Of a stretch of 11,375 bases of DNA, positions 1-6,720 are shown in pieces; the first letter of the stretch is position 1, and each line of letters begins with the position of its first letter. The position numbers were made by a program, and so were the translations under genes. Under the pieces are notes generated by a model. It had not been told where the DNA came from. It ran no database searches and saw nothing but the letters and a program-made list of their open reading frames with translations. Source of the stretch: Chryseobacterium gleum (GTDB lineage Bacteria > Bacteroidota > Bacteroidia > Flavobacteriales_D > Sanyastnellaceae); the NCBI GenBank assembly GCA_943330925.2, contig CALQJP020000043.1:1-11375 (forward strand), read 5' to 3'.

Positions 1-59
1 AATAGAGGAGGGCAAATCGACTAAAATTGCACTATTCAAACTAAATTAACTCACCTACC

Positions 60-746
60 ATGGCAACAAAAAAAGTAGCCAAGAAGACTGCCCCTAAAAA
101 GCCTGTTAAGAAGGCTCCGGCCAAATCAAAAGCGGCTAAAAAAGCTGTATCAAAACCTATCAAGAAAGCGGCTAAGCCTGTTAAGAAGGCTGCAAAACCG
201 GCACCGAAGAAAGCAGCTGTGAAAGTTGCCAAAAAGGCTGTTAATAAGGCTGCTCCGAAAAAGGTAACAAAGCCTGTAAAAAAGGCCGTAGTCAAAAAGG
301 CTGCCCCCAAAAAGGTTGCTGCCAAGAAAGTTGCTCCGAAAAAAGCGGCTCCTGCCAAGAAGGTTGCAAAACCTGTAAAAAAGGTTGCTAAGGCGCCGGT
401 TAAAAAGGCGGTAGCAAAGAAAGTTGTTGCCAAGAAAGTCGTTGCAAAAAAGGCCGTGGTTAAAAAGTCGGTGAAACCTGCACCCAAAAAGGCAGTACAA
501 AAACCTGCTGCAAAAAAGGTTGCCCCTGTAAAAGCAGTTAAGGTAGCAGTGAAGCCGGCCGCAAAGCCACAACCGAAGCCGGTTGCAAAGCCAGTCGTTA
601 AACCAATCGCAAAGCCGGCACCACAGCCGAAGCCTGCTGCACCTGCACCGGCTCCTAAACCGGTTGCTGCACCTGTTGTGAAAAAAGAAGAAGTAAAACC
701 ACCAGCTCCTGTAGTGGCTGCAATAAAAAAGGAAGAGAAGAAGAGT
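60..746 (+). repeat. Low-complexity coding repeat encoding the Lys/Ala/Pro tail
   Basis: This stretch is made of degenerate AAG/AAA-AAR-GCN/GTN/CCN units that encode KKA, KKV, APKK and KPV. The clearest adjacent copies are two KKVVA units at residues 120-124 and 125-129 (417-431 and 432-446). From about residue 166 the pattern changes to Pro-rich KPxAKP units, then to a short acidic/basic linker (KKEE at 208-211 and 223-226). Synonymous codons vary between copies, so the protein pattern is kept while the DNA has drifted. Length changes between strains by repeat slippage would be expected. Confidence 0.75.
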
Positions 747-1118
747 ATGATTGAAGTGCGTTATTCCGACAAAGATTTGAATGATTTTGAATCGCTCATT
801 AAGGATAAACTGAAAGTGGCAAAATCGGATTTGGATGAGTTGAAGCAATCGCTTTCACACGAGGGTGACAATTCTACCGATGACACTGCGCCAACCTTCA
901 AGATGATGGAGGATGGAAGCGAAACGATGAACCGTGAAGAGCTGTCACAATTGGCTGCGCGCCAGGAGAAGTTCATTGTAAACCTTGAAAATGCGCTTTT
1001 GCGTATCAAAAACAAGACATACGGCATATGTCGTGTCACCGGAAAATTGATTCCTAAGGAGCGTCTTCGCTTGGTGCCTCACGCAACCCTCAGCATCGAG
1101 GCGAAAAACATGCAATAA
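60..1118 (+). CDS. TraR/DksA-type regulator with long histone H1-like N-terminal tail
   Basis: Seen: a 352-residue protein in two parts. Residues 1-229 are almost only Lys, Ala, Pro and Val in KKA/KKV/KPV/APKK units, with no acidic residue before E210. Residues 230-352 are a compact DksA-like domain: an acidic helical segment with D270, D274 and D275 near the expected coiled-coil tip, a second helix around 291-318, then YGIC and a C-terminal GKLIPKERLRLVPHA segment. Family knowledge: DksA/TraR proteins bind the RNA polymerase secondary channel, and Lys/Ala/Pro tails like those of bacterial H1-like proteins (Hc1, AlgP type) bind DNA. Inference: a nucleoid-tethered polymerase regulator. Odd: of the four zinc-ligand positions only C324 remains; the others are T327, S345 and A348. 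ATG 60 has no good Shine-Dalgarno site, as is usual in this phylum. It precedes lspA, a common pairing in Bacteroidota. The domain call is solid; the role of the tail is not known. Confidence 0.88.
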   Translation: MATKKVAKKTAPKKPVKKAPAKSKAAKKAVSKPIKKAAKPVKKAAKPAPKKAAVKVAKKAVNKAAPKKVTKPVKKAVVKKAAPKKVAAKKVAPKKAAPAKKVAKPVKKVAKAPVKKAVAKKVVAKKVVAKKAVVKKSVKPAPKKAVQKPAAKKVAPVKAVKVAVKPAAKPQPKPVAKPVVKPIAKPAPQPKPAAPAPAPKPVAAPVVKKEEVKPPAPVVAAIKKEEKKSMIEVRYSDKDLNDFESLIKDKLKVAKSDLDELKQSLSHEGDNSTDDTAPTFKMMEDGSETMNREELSQLAARQEKFIVNLENALLRIKNKTYGICRVTGKLIPKERLRLVPHATLSIEAKNMQ

Positions 1119-1133
1119 ACCACATTTGAAAAC

Positions 1134-1183
1134 GAAGGAGTGAAACCGCAGGCTCAAACAGCCGATGGTTTCGCTCCTTTTTT
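1134..1183 (+). terminator. Composite intrinsic terminator between the DksA-like gene and lspA
   Basis: The left arm AAGGAGTGAAACC (1135-1147) pairs with the right arm GGTTTCGCTCCTT (1167-1179), 13 pairs with one G-U, and runs into six Ts (1178-1183). The loop holds a second small hairpin, GGCT-CAAAC-AGCC (1151-1163), so the structure is a stem topped by an inner stem. It begins 15 bases after the upstream stop codon and ends 10 bases before the lspA start, so it could end the upstream transcript, lower lspA expression by partial read-through, or both. Confidence 0.85.
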
Positions 1184-1193
1184 CTAAGGCATT

Positions 1194-1883
1194 TTGAAGA
1201 AAGCATTACTAACCATTTTTACGGTTCTCATCCTCGATCAAATTCTCAAGGTTTGGGTAAAATTGAATTTTCATTACGGTGAAAGCAAGTCACTCATTCC
1301 CGGTTGGCTGGATTTGCAGTTTGTTGAGAATCCGGGTATGGCCTTCGGCTGGATGATCCCTGGAGATGCGGGTAAACTTACGCTCAGTGTATTCCGATTA
1401 ATTGTAGTTTCGGGTATTGCCTGGTATCTCTATCGCCTCATCAAAGAGAAGGCGCATTGGGGTTATGTGATGTGCGTGAGCCTCATTGTTGCAGGAGCGA
1501 TGGGCAATATCATAGACAGTCTAGCTTATGGTTTGATGTTCGATCGTGGTTCAACCTACGATCCTGATTTCAATGACTACACGATGTACTTTGGAAAGGC
1601 CGAGTTGAATTATGAGGGATATGCCAAACCTCTCATGGGCAATGTGGTCGATATGTTTCATTTCACCGCCCGCTGGCCTTGGGGCGATCCACACGCTCAT
1701 ACGGAGATATTTCCCCCTATTTTCAATATAGCGGATGCAAGTATAACCGCCGGAATCATCTTGATCATGCTCTTTCAGCGCCGATTCTTTCCGAAAAAGG
1801 AAGAGCGGGGTGATCAGGAGATCGTCAATAACACAAGCGAAGCGAACAATGACCCGGCTGCATCACAGGCGACAGAGCTTTAA
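1194..1883 (+). CDS. lspA: Lipoprotein signal peptidase (signal peptidase II)
   Basis: Inner-membrane aspartyl protease that cuts the signal peptide from diacylglyceryl-prolipoproteins before the lipid-modified Cys. Seen: 229 residues with hydrophobic segments near 4-20, 66-82, 88-107 and 176-194; conserved VENPGMAFG (44-52) and GNIIDS (104-109). Catalytic Asp candidates by family alignment are D153 in VVDMF and D181 in FNIADASI. The protein is longer than the roughly 160-residue E. coli enzyme because about 36 extra residues lie between GNIID and VVD, about 10 lie between the two catalytic Asp, and a hydrophilic tail (200-229) is added. Start: TTG at 1194, because TAA at 1185-1187 closes the frame three codons upstream and there is no ATG; TAAGG just upstream could be a weak ribosome site, and ATT at 1191 is a less likely alternative. 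The 3' end overlaps the convergent murI by 21 bp. Confidence 0.95.
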   Translation: MKKALLTIFTVLILDQILKVWVKLNFHYGESKSLIPGWLDLQFVENPGMAFGWMIPGDAGKLTLSVFRLIVVSGIAWYLYRLIKEKAHWGYVMCVSLIVAGAMGNIIDSLAYGLMFDRGSTYDPDFNDYTMYFGKAELNYEGYAKPLMGNVVDMFHFTARWPWGDPHAHTEIFPPIFNIADASITAGIILIMLFQRRFFPKKEERGDQEIVNNTSEANNDPAASQATEL

Positions 1884-2672
1884 GTGCAGTTCTTTCTTGA
1901 AGAAGATTTTTGTAGCCGCTTCGAAAGCGCTTGTATAGTCCGAAACGAAAAATTGATTTTCATGCTCGGTGTTCGAACATAACAAGTGTTCTTTTTCCAA
2001 GATTCCCTTGAGTTTTCGGGCAACAACCTCTGCTGAATCAAAGATCTTTACCCGGCCGCCAAAGAATGCGTCGATCTCCTTTTTTATGAGCGGATAGTGG
2101 GTGCAGGCGAGCACCAGACCGTCGATGCCTTCGAGCGTTGCATTGCTCAAGTATTCATTCAGCACGGCTTCACTGATGGTGTTATTGTAGAATCCCTCCT
2201 CAATCATCGAGGCCAACAACGGAGTGGCCAGTGCAGTGAATTGCAGTTCCGGTTTGCGTCGTGCAAATTTTTCTTGATAGACACCACTGGCAACTGTTGT
2301 TTTAGTGGCAATGATGCCTACTTTATGAATGAGGTCATCGGCTATAACCTCTTCAATCATGGGGTCAATGACATTGATAACCGGCACCGATCCTTTATAC
2401 GTATCACGAAGTGCCTCGTAGGCTGCTGCGGAAGCGGTGTTGCAGGCTATAACGATGGCCTTGCAGTTTTTTTCTTTCAGTAGAAACTGGGTGATGTTCA
2501 CCGCGTATTCCGCAATGAGCTCTTTCGATTTATCGCCATAGGGAAGGTGAGCAGTGTCACCAAAATATACGAGCGATTCGTTGGGCAGCAAACGTTGTAT
2601 GGCCGCTGCTACTGTCAAGCCTCCGATGCCTGAATCGAAAATACCAATGGGTCGGTCGTTGCTCATGGCCAT
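1863..2672 (-). CDS. murI: Glutamate racemase
   Basis: Cofactor-independent cytosolic racemase converting L-glutamate to D-glutamate for peptidoglycan. Seen: 269 residues, normal family length. The N-terminal IFDSGIGGLT motif holds D13 and S14; the two catalytic Cys are C77 in ACNTAS and C190 in ACTHYPL, in the usual two-domain arrangement. FGDTAHLPYG at 37-46 is also typical. Two in-frame ATGs exist, at 2672 and two codons later at 2666 (MSNDRPIGIF); the second would leave more room after the terminator-like hairpin that ends 7 bases upstream. It is the last gene of the minus-strand envelope cluster, 50 bases after the second ompH copy, and converges on lspA with a 21-bp overlap. The C-terminal HLKLCRL is encoded within the lspA 3' end. 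Confidence 0.96.
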   Translation of the reverse strand: MAMSNDRPIGIFDSGIGGLTVAAAIQRLLPNESLVYFGDTAHLPYGDKSKELIAEYAVNITQFLLKEKNCKAIVIACNTASAAAYEALRDTYKGSVPVINVIDPMIEEVIADDLIHKVGIIATKTTVASGVYQEKFARRKPELQFTALATPLLASMIEEGFYNNTISEAVLNEYLSNATLEGIDGLVLACTHYPLIKKEIDAFFGGRVKIFDSAEVVARKLKGILEKEHLLCSNTEHENQFFVSDYTSAFEAATKIFFKKELHLKLCRL

Positions 2673-2703
2673 AAAAATAAGGCCCGGAGATTATCCGAGC
2701 CTT
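2673..2703 (-). terminator. Terminator-like hairpin abutting the murI start codon
   Basis: On the minus strand AAGGCTCGGA (2703-2694) folds with TCCGGGCCTT (2688-2679): AAGGC/GCCTT and CGGA/TCCG pairs around one mismatch, with a 5-base loop. It is followed by TATTTTT and then directly by the murI ATG (2672). This reads as an intrinsic terminator for the ompH genes, but it sits exactly where the murI ribosome site would be. It may therefore also attenuate murI or hide its start. Confidence 0.7.
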
Positions 2704-2722
2704 ACACGAGTCATTTATTCAA

Positions 2723-3256
2723 TTATTTCTTAGGAGCTTCTTTCGCTTCAGCTGTGAAGTCGGGTATGCTCAACTTGGTGCATACAAGTTTGGTGATGTC
2801 GTCGCCGCCCATGTAGAGCATAGATCCCGAACCCGCATCGAAAATGTAGTTATAGCCGTTGGCTTTTGCTACTTCTTCGATAGCCTTTTTTGCTTTCTCA
2901 AGGATGGGCTCAACCTTGCGTTGTTCTTCAGCAGAGACGTCGGCACTGGCCTGCTCTTGGAAGTCGTAGATACCTTGCTCTTTCGCCTGAATTTCTTTCA
3001 CCTTGGTGTCAAGGATGACCTTGGGCGCAGTCTGTTCTGACTTTTTAAAGTCTTCAATCATCTTTTCGTATTCGGCGCGCATGGCAAGCAGAGCGTCTTC
3101 ATACTGTTTCTTGTAAGTGCTTAATTCGTCGTAAGCAGTTTTGTATTCGGGCATGTGCTCTACGAGCATTTGACCATTGATGTGTCCCAATTTCTGGGCT
3201 TGTGCAGCCACCATAATTCCAAAAAAGAGGGCGGCAAGAGAGAGTTTTTTGATCAT
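2723..3256 (-). CDS. OmpH/Skp-family periplasmic chaperone, copy 2
   Basis: Seen: 177 residues with a signal peptide (MIKK, then a hydrophobic core to about residue 18, cleavage likely after AQA at 19-21), then the family start KLGHINGQMLVEHMPEYKTAYDEL. A long charged helical region (about 40-125) looks like the Skp coiled-coil tentacle arms, and the chain returns with NGYNYIFDAGSGSMLYMGGDDIT, typical of the OmpH C-terminal half. Family knowledge: Skp/OmpH trimers hold unfolded outer-membrane proteins and deliver them to the BAM complex. Position downstream of bamA and a paralogue supports this. A perfect TAnnTTTG box lies 44 bases before the ATG, so this gene may also have its own promoter. 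The C-terminus is a short EAKEAPKK tail. No function separate from that of its paralogue can be read from the sequence. Confidence 0.92.
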   Translation of the reverse strand: MIKKLSLAALFFGIMVAAQAQKLGHINGQMLVEHMPEYKTAYDELSTYKKQYEDALLAMRAEYEKMIEDFKKSEQTAPKVILDTKVKEIQAKEQGIYDFQEQASADVSAEEQRKVEPILEKAKKAIEEVAKANGYNYIFDAGSGSMLYMGGDDITKLVCTKLSIPDFTAEAKEAPKK

Positions 3257-3299
3257 AGTGAAAATTAAATCTTGAAAATCCGATTTCGAATTTCCGTGC

Positions 3300-3307
3300 C
3301 AAATGTA
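3300..3307 (-). promoter_or_regulatory. Candidate Bacteroidota -7 promoter box for ompH copy 2
   Basis: The minus strand reads TACATTTG, a perfect match to the Bacteroidota -7 consensus TAnnTTTG, in the gap between the two ompH genes. A start site a few bases downstream would give a leader of about 35-40 bases. I find no TTG at the -33 position, so the call rests on the -7 match and its location. Confidence 0.4.
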
Positions 3308-3318
3308 GGCATACTCTT

Positions 3319-3972
3319 TTATTTATCTTTTATCGGAACGCGTTCACCACCTTTGGGAGGAACAGCATTTTTACCGGGAGTACCCGGCGCTTTATTGTCT
3401 GTTTTTTGTCCATCTTCGTCACCGCCTCCTTCTTCACTTCCTTCTTCGTCATCCAGCGTCTCTCCGGGCTTCAATCCCATTTTTTTCAAGACTTTATCGC
3501 TGATGTCATGCTTCGGATTGGTGTAAAGCATGTTGCTGTCGGATGCCTTGTCGAATACGACCATAAGCGCACTGGTTGAGGCTACTTCCTGAATGGCTTC
3601 ATAAATCTGATCTTGAATGGGCTTCACCAATTCTTCGCGCTTTTTGAAGAGCTCACCGTTAATGCCGAACTTGGTCTTCTGCATGTCTTTGGCTTCCTGG
3701 CGCTTGGTTTCGATTTCCTGTTCGCGCTTCTGCTTCATTTCATCGGTGAGGAGAATTTTCTCCGCCTGCAACGAAGTTTCTAGCTTTGCGATAGTCTCGT
3801 ACTTGTTCTCGATGTCTTTTTGCCATTGCCCGCTTAGCTTATTGATCTCAGCTTGGGCTTGCTGGTATTCGGGAATGTGACTCAGAATGTATTTTGAATC
3901 AACGTAAGCAAATTTTTGGGCCTGACTCAGCAAGGCTACCAAAAGGAAAAAACCGGTTACAAGAAATTTCAT
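3319..3972 (-). CDS. OmpH/Skp-family periplasmic chaperone, copy 1, with charged C-terminal tail
   Basis: Seen: 217 residues from ATG 3972. The signal peptide MKFLVTGFFLLVALLSQAQ is followed by KFAYVDSKYILSHIPEYQQAQAEI, the standard OmpH beginning. A long, strongly charged helix region (about 35-115) matches the Skp arms, and ALMVVFDKASDSNMLYTNP matches the conserved C-terminal core. After LKPGETL the protein ends in a roughly 45-residue disordered tail, first acidic and Gly-rich (DDEEGSEEGGGDED), then basic and Pro/Gly-rich; copy 2 lacks it. The frame is open up to ATG 3993, but that start adds MLKPICF before a normal signal peptide, so 3972 is preferred. It lies 42 bases after bamA. A near-match -7 box, TACCTTCG, is present in that gap (about 4000-4007) but is too weak to call. 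Likely role: carrying outer-membrane proteins to BamA. Confidence 0.92.
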   Translation of the reverse strand: MKFLVTGFFLLVALLSQAQKFAYVDSKYILSHIPEYQQAQAEINKLSGQWQKDIENKYETIAKLETSLQAEKILLTDEMKQKREQEIETKRQEAKDMQKTKFGINGELFKKREELVKPIQDQIYEAIQEVASTSALMVVFDKASDSNMLYTNPKHDISDKVLKKMGLKPGETLDDEEGSEEGGGDEDGQKTDNKAPGTPGKNAVPPKGGERVPIKDK

Positions 3973-4014
3973 GAAGCAAATAGGTTTCAACAAATGAGTA
4001 CGAAGGTAAGGTTT

Positions 4015-6720
4015 CTATAATTCTCCCATATTCATACCGATAGAGAAGTGGAATTGACCACGCGCCATATTGGGGTACGAGGGCAAATCGTCGAGTCTCC
4101 ATCCGTAGTCAAATCCAAGCAAGCCGAACATCGGCAGGAAGATGCGAAGACCGGTGCCTGCTGAACGGTATACCTGGTAGGGGTTGAATAACCGCAAATC
4201 GCTCCAAGTATTGCCCGCTTCTGCAAATGCCATCATGTAAATGGTGGCGCTTGGGTTGGTTGAAAGCGGGTATCGGAGCTCAGCGCTGTATTTCGCAATG
4301 GCGGGCGCTCCTGTATTTTGGTTGGGTGAGGTAAGGGTCAAGTCGTCGTAGCCGCGCAAGTTCACAATTTCGCGTCCGTCGAGTAGGAATCCGCTCAAAT
4401 AAACACCTCCCAGATAGAATCGCTCGAAAGGCGTGAGGCCGAGTTGTTTGTTGTATGAGCCAATAAAACCAAGGCCAACATTGGTATGCAGTACAAACTT
4501 GCGATCCTTGTGCTTGTTCAGCGCGGTGTACCAATGCGCTGTAATCTTCATTTTGTAATACTCCACCAACTTGAATCGCTCTCCTTGGGTCATGTTTTCA
4601 TAATCAAAGGTCTTATCACCGAAGCGTTCGGCAAGAAACTTATATGGTGGAGTGAGCTTGGTTGTAAAGGTGATTTGCGATCCGTAGGTTGGGTAAATAG
4701 GTTCGCTGGTGGAGCTTCTTGAAAGTGTAAAGTTGTAGGCCAGGTTGTTGGCAATACCATTTGAGAAGTCACCGAAGAACGCGCGGTAGTTGTTCAGAAT
4801 GAATTTCTGATAGGAAATACCGGTATAGAGCACAAAGTAGTCGTCGGGTTTTTGCAAGCGTGTACCAATGTTGATGGCACCTCCAATTACTTTGAGCTCT
4901 TGCAGGTTAGGGTTGTCATCGCCCACGGAATAGTTTTCTCTCAGAAATGAATTGTTGTCGAGGTCGCTTTGACGAAGCTTTTTCAATTGGCCGTTTGTTT
5001 GGCGCGATATACTGGAGGAAACACTCAGCGAGGTTGGTTTTTTTCCACCCAGCCATGGCTCAGTGAAGGAAATGTTGTAGGCCTGAAAAAACGTTCCGTT
5101 CGAAGAGGCGCTCAACGCCAAACGCTGACCATCGCCTGTGGGTAAGGGGCTCCACGATTCTTTTTTGAAGAAGTTGCGCATGGAGAAATTGGTGAAGCTG
5201 AGCTGCAGCGAACCCACTACGCGGCCTCCACCCCAACCTCCGCTCAACTGAATCTGGTCGTTTGGTTTTTCCTCTAACACGTATTCCAAATCCACCAGCC
5301 CTTCATCGGGACGAGGATTTGTGCGCACATCGAATGCTTCTTGGTTGAAATAGCCCAACGACGCTAATTCACGCTGTGTTCGAATGATGTCGCTGCGGTT
5401 GAACAACTCCCCCGGACGAGTGCGTATCTCGCGGAAAATAACATGGTCGTTGGTTTTTGTATTCCCGCTTATGTTGATTCTTCCAATCCGGAATTGCTTC
5501 CCTTCGTTCATGCGTACCTCTATGTCGATGCTGTCGGGCTCAATAAGCGTTTCCACCGGAAAGGCATAAAACGCCAAATAACCATCGTCGGTGTAGAGCG
5601 ATGAAAGGTCAATGCCCTGCGGGTTGAAGTTGAGTCTTGTTTCCAGCAACTCCAGGTTGTAAATATCTCCGCGTCGAATATTGAGAACGCTGTCGAGTCG
5701 GCCGGTTGTGTATTTCGTGTTTCCTACGAAATTGATGTTTCGAAAGTAGAATCGCTTGTCTTCTTCAATTTTCATGTAGATGCCAACGCGCTCACTGTTT
5801 ATCGTGTATACAGAGTCGTAAGCAATCTTAGCATTTCGGAAACCTTTCTTGTTGTATTTGGCAATAATCTTCTGCTTGTCTTCTTCGTATTTCTCCTCCA
5901 TGAATTTTGAAGACTTGAAAACGCGCGACCAGTCACGTTCTTTTGTGTCTTTCATGGTGCGTTTAATAGCACTCACGCTCATAACCGGGCTCATTTTTCT
6001 TCCTTTCAGGAATAAAAAGTCGCGTTTCTCCTGAGCTATTCCGGCTCCTTCAATAATGATCTCCTCGATTTTTACTCGGTCTCCTTTGTTGACGTCAAAC
6101 TCCAGTATCACGCCGTTTTGAAGCGTTGGGTCTTCGCGCTCCGACACTATTATCGTGGCGGCGTAGTAGCCTTTATCGATGTAATAATCCTTGATGGTTT
6201 TGATGGAGTTGTTCTTGACGTTGTCGGTGCTGATAGTCATCGTACGCAAATCAAGTTTTTCGCGCAGATTGTCGGACTCTGATTTCTTAACTCCGTTGAT
6301 GACGTATTTCGTCATACGAGGCGATTCTTTCAAGCTTATGACGAGGTAGACGTCGTTGCCTCGGAACTCAGCGGCATAAATTCCGATGTCGGTGAAAAGG
6401 CGTTGTTTCCAAAGCTTGCGCACGGCGTCGCTGATAGCATCACCGGGTATGGTTACTTCATCGCCTTCTTGCAACCCGCTAAATAGCTTGATGGCTTGCA
6501 CGTCGGTGTATTGTGCTCCTGAAACGGTAATGCCTGCGATTCTGTAATTGAGTGGAGCAGCATAGTCAACCTGATTTCCGATTACGGTTTGCCCTTTACT
6601 TGCTTGCGCAAGCGCAATGAATAGCACGGCGAGAACGAGCCTGCAGGTGCGCAACCAAAGGGAGTTGAACTGCTGCGGAACCGAGGCGGGTGCTAGTAGT
6701 GTGCTAATGCGATGCTTCAT
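4015..6720 (-). CDS. bamA: BamA, outer-membrane beta-barrel assembly factor
   Basis: Central subunit of the BAM complex, inserting beta-barrel proteins into the outer membrane. Seen: 901 residues. A long basic N-region is followed by a hydrophobic signal core (TCRLVLAVLFIALAQA, 25-40). Five POTRA repeats follow at about 59-131, 133-211, 216-320, 324-405 and 410-484, with typical GYYAATI, GFRNAKI, INFVGNTKYT and INISGNTKT elements. The third is long because of a charged helical insert at about 230-290. The C-terminal barrel spans about 488-901. LRGY at 788-791 is the loop-6 (V/I)RG(F/Y) motif, and the end has alternating aromatic residues (GQFHFSIGMNMGEL), though the last residue is Leu instead of the usual aromatic. 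Start ATG 6720 overlaps uppS by 17 bp, suggesting coupled translation. The frame stays open upstream to 6915, but that part lies inside uppS. TTG at codon 23 would give a shorter signal peptide and is a possible alternative. Confidence 0.96.
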   Translation of the reverse strand: MKHRISTLLAPASVPQQFNSLWLRTCRLVLAVLFIALAQASKGQTVIGNQVDYAAPLNYRIAGITVSGAQYTDVQAIKLFSGLQEGDEVTIPGDAISDAVRKLWKQRLFTDIGIYAAEFRGNDVYLVISLKESPRMTKYVINGVKKSESDNLREKLDLRTMTISTDNVKNNSIKTIKDYYIDKGYYAATIIVSEREDPTLQNGVILEFDVNKGDRVKIEEIIIEGAGIAQEKRDFLFLKGRKMSPVMSVSAIKRTMKDTKERDWSRVFKSSKFMEEKYEEDKQKIIAKYNKKGFRNAKIAYDSVYTINSERVGIYMKIEEDKRFYFRNINFVGNTKYTTGRLDSVLNIRRGDIYNLELLETRLNFNPQGIDLSSLYTDDGYLAFYAFPVETLIEPDSIDIEVRMNEGKQFRIGRINISGNTKTNDHVIFREIRTRPGELFNRSDIIRTQRELASLGYFNQEAFDVRTNPRPDEGLVDLEYVLEEKPNDQIQLSGGWGGGRVVGSLQLSFTNFSMRNFFKKESWSPLPTGDGQRLALSASSNGTFFQAYNISFTEPWLGGKKPTSLSVSSSISRQTNGQLKKLRQSDLDNNSFLRENYSVGDDNPNLQELKVIGGAINIGTRLQKPDDYFVLYTGISYQKFILNNYRAFFGDFSNGIANNLAYNFTLSRSSTSEPIYPTYGSQITFTTKLTPPYKFLAERFGDKTFDYENMTQGERFKLVEYYKMKITAHWYTALNKHKDRKFVLHTNVGLGFIGSYNKQLGLTPFERFYLGGVYLSGFLLDGREIVNLRGYDDLTLTSPNQNTGAPAIAKYSAELRYPLSTNPSATIYMMAFAEAGNTWSDLRLFNPYQVYRSAGTGLRIFLPMFGLLGFDYGWRLDDLPSYPNMARGQFHFSIGMNMGEL

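Noticed and set aside
1..59. Possible end of an upstream gene (ileS often precedes this gene pair in Bacteroidota) with TAG at 3-5
   Set aside because: Two bases before a stop cannot identify a gene; no promoter or hairpin is visible in this stretch either.
41..848. Long minus-strand open frames opposite the Lys-rich tail, one reading as a hydrophobic repeat protein (Phe/Leu/Thr/Ala) and another rich in Cys, Arg, Phe and Leu
   Set aside because: They are the reverse reading of AAG/AAA-GCN codons, which removes stops on the other strand. The plus-strand frame continues into a recognisable domain; these do not match anything.
1890..1912. TTCTTTCTTGAAGAAGATTTTT as a plus-strand terminator for lspA
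   Set aside because: The complementary TTCTT/AAGAA arms overlap and leave no usable loop, so no stable stem forms.
3973..3993. Seven-codon extension of ompH copy 1 (MLKPICF)
   Set aside because: The next Met gives a standard Lys-plus-hydrophobic signal peptide directly.
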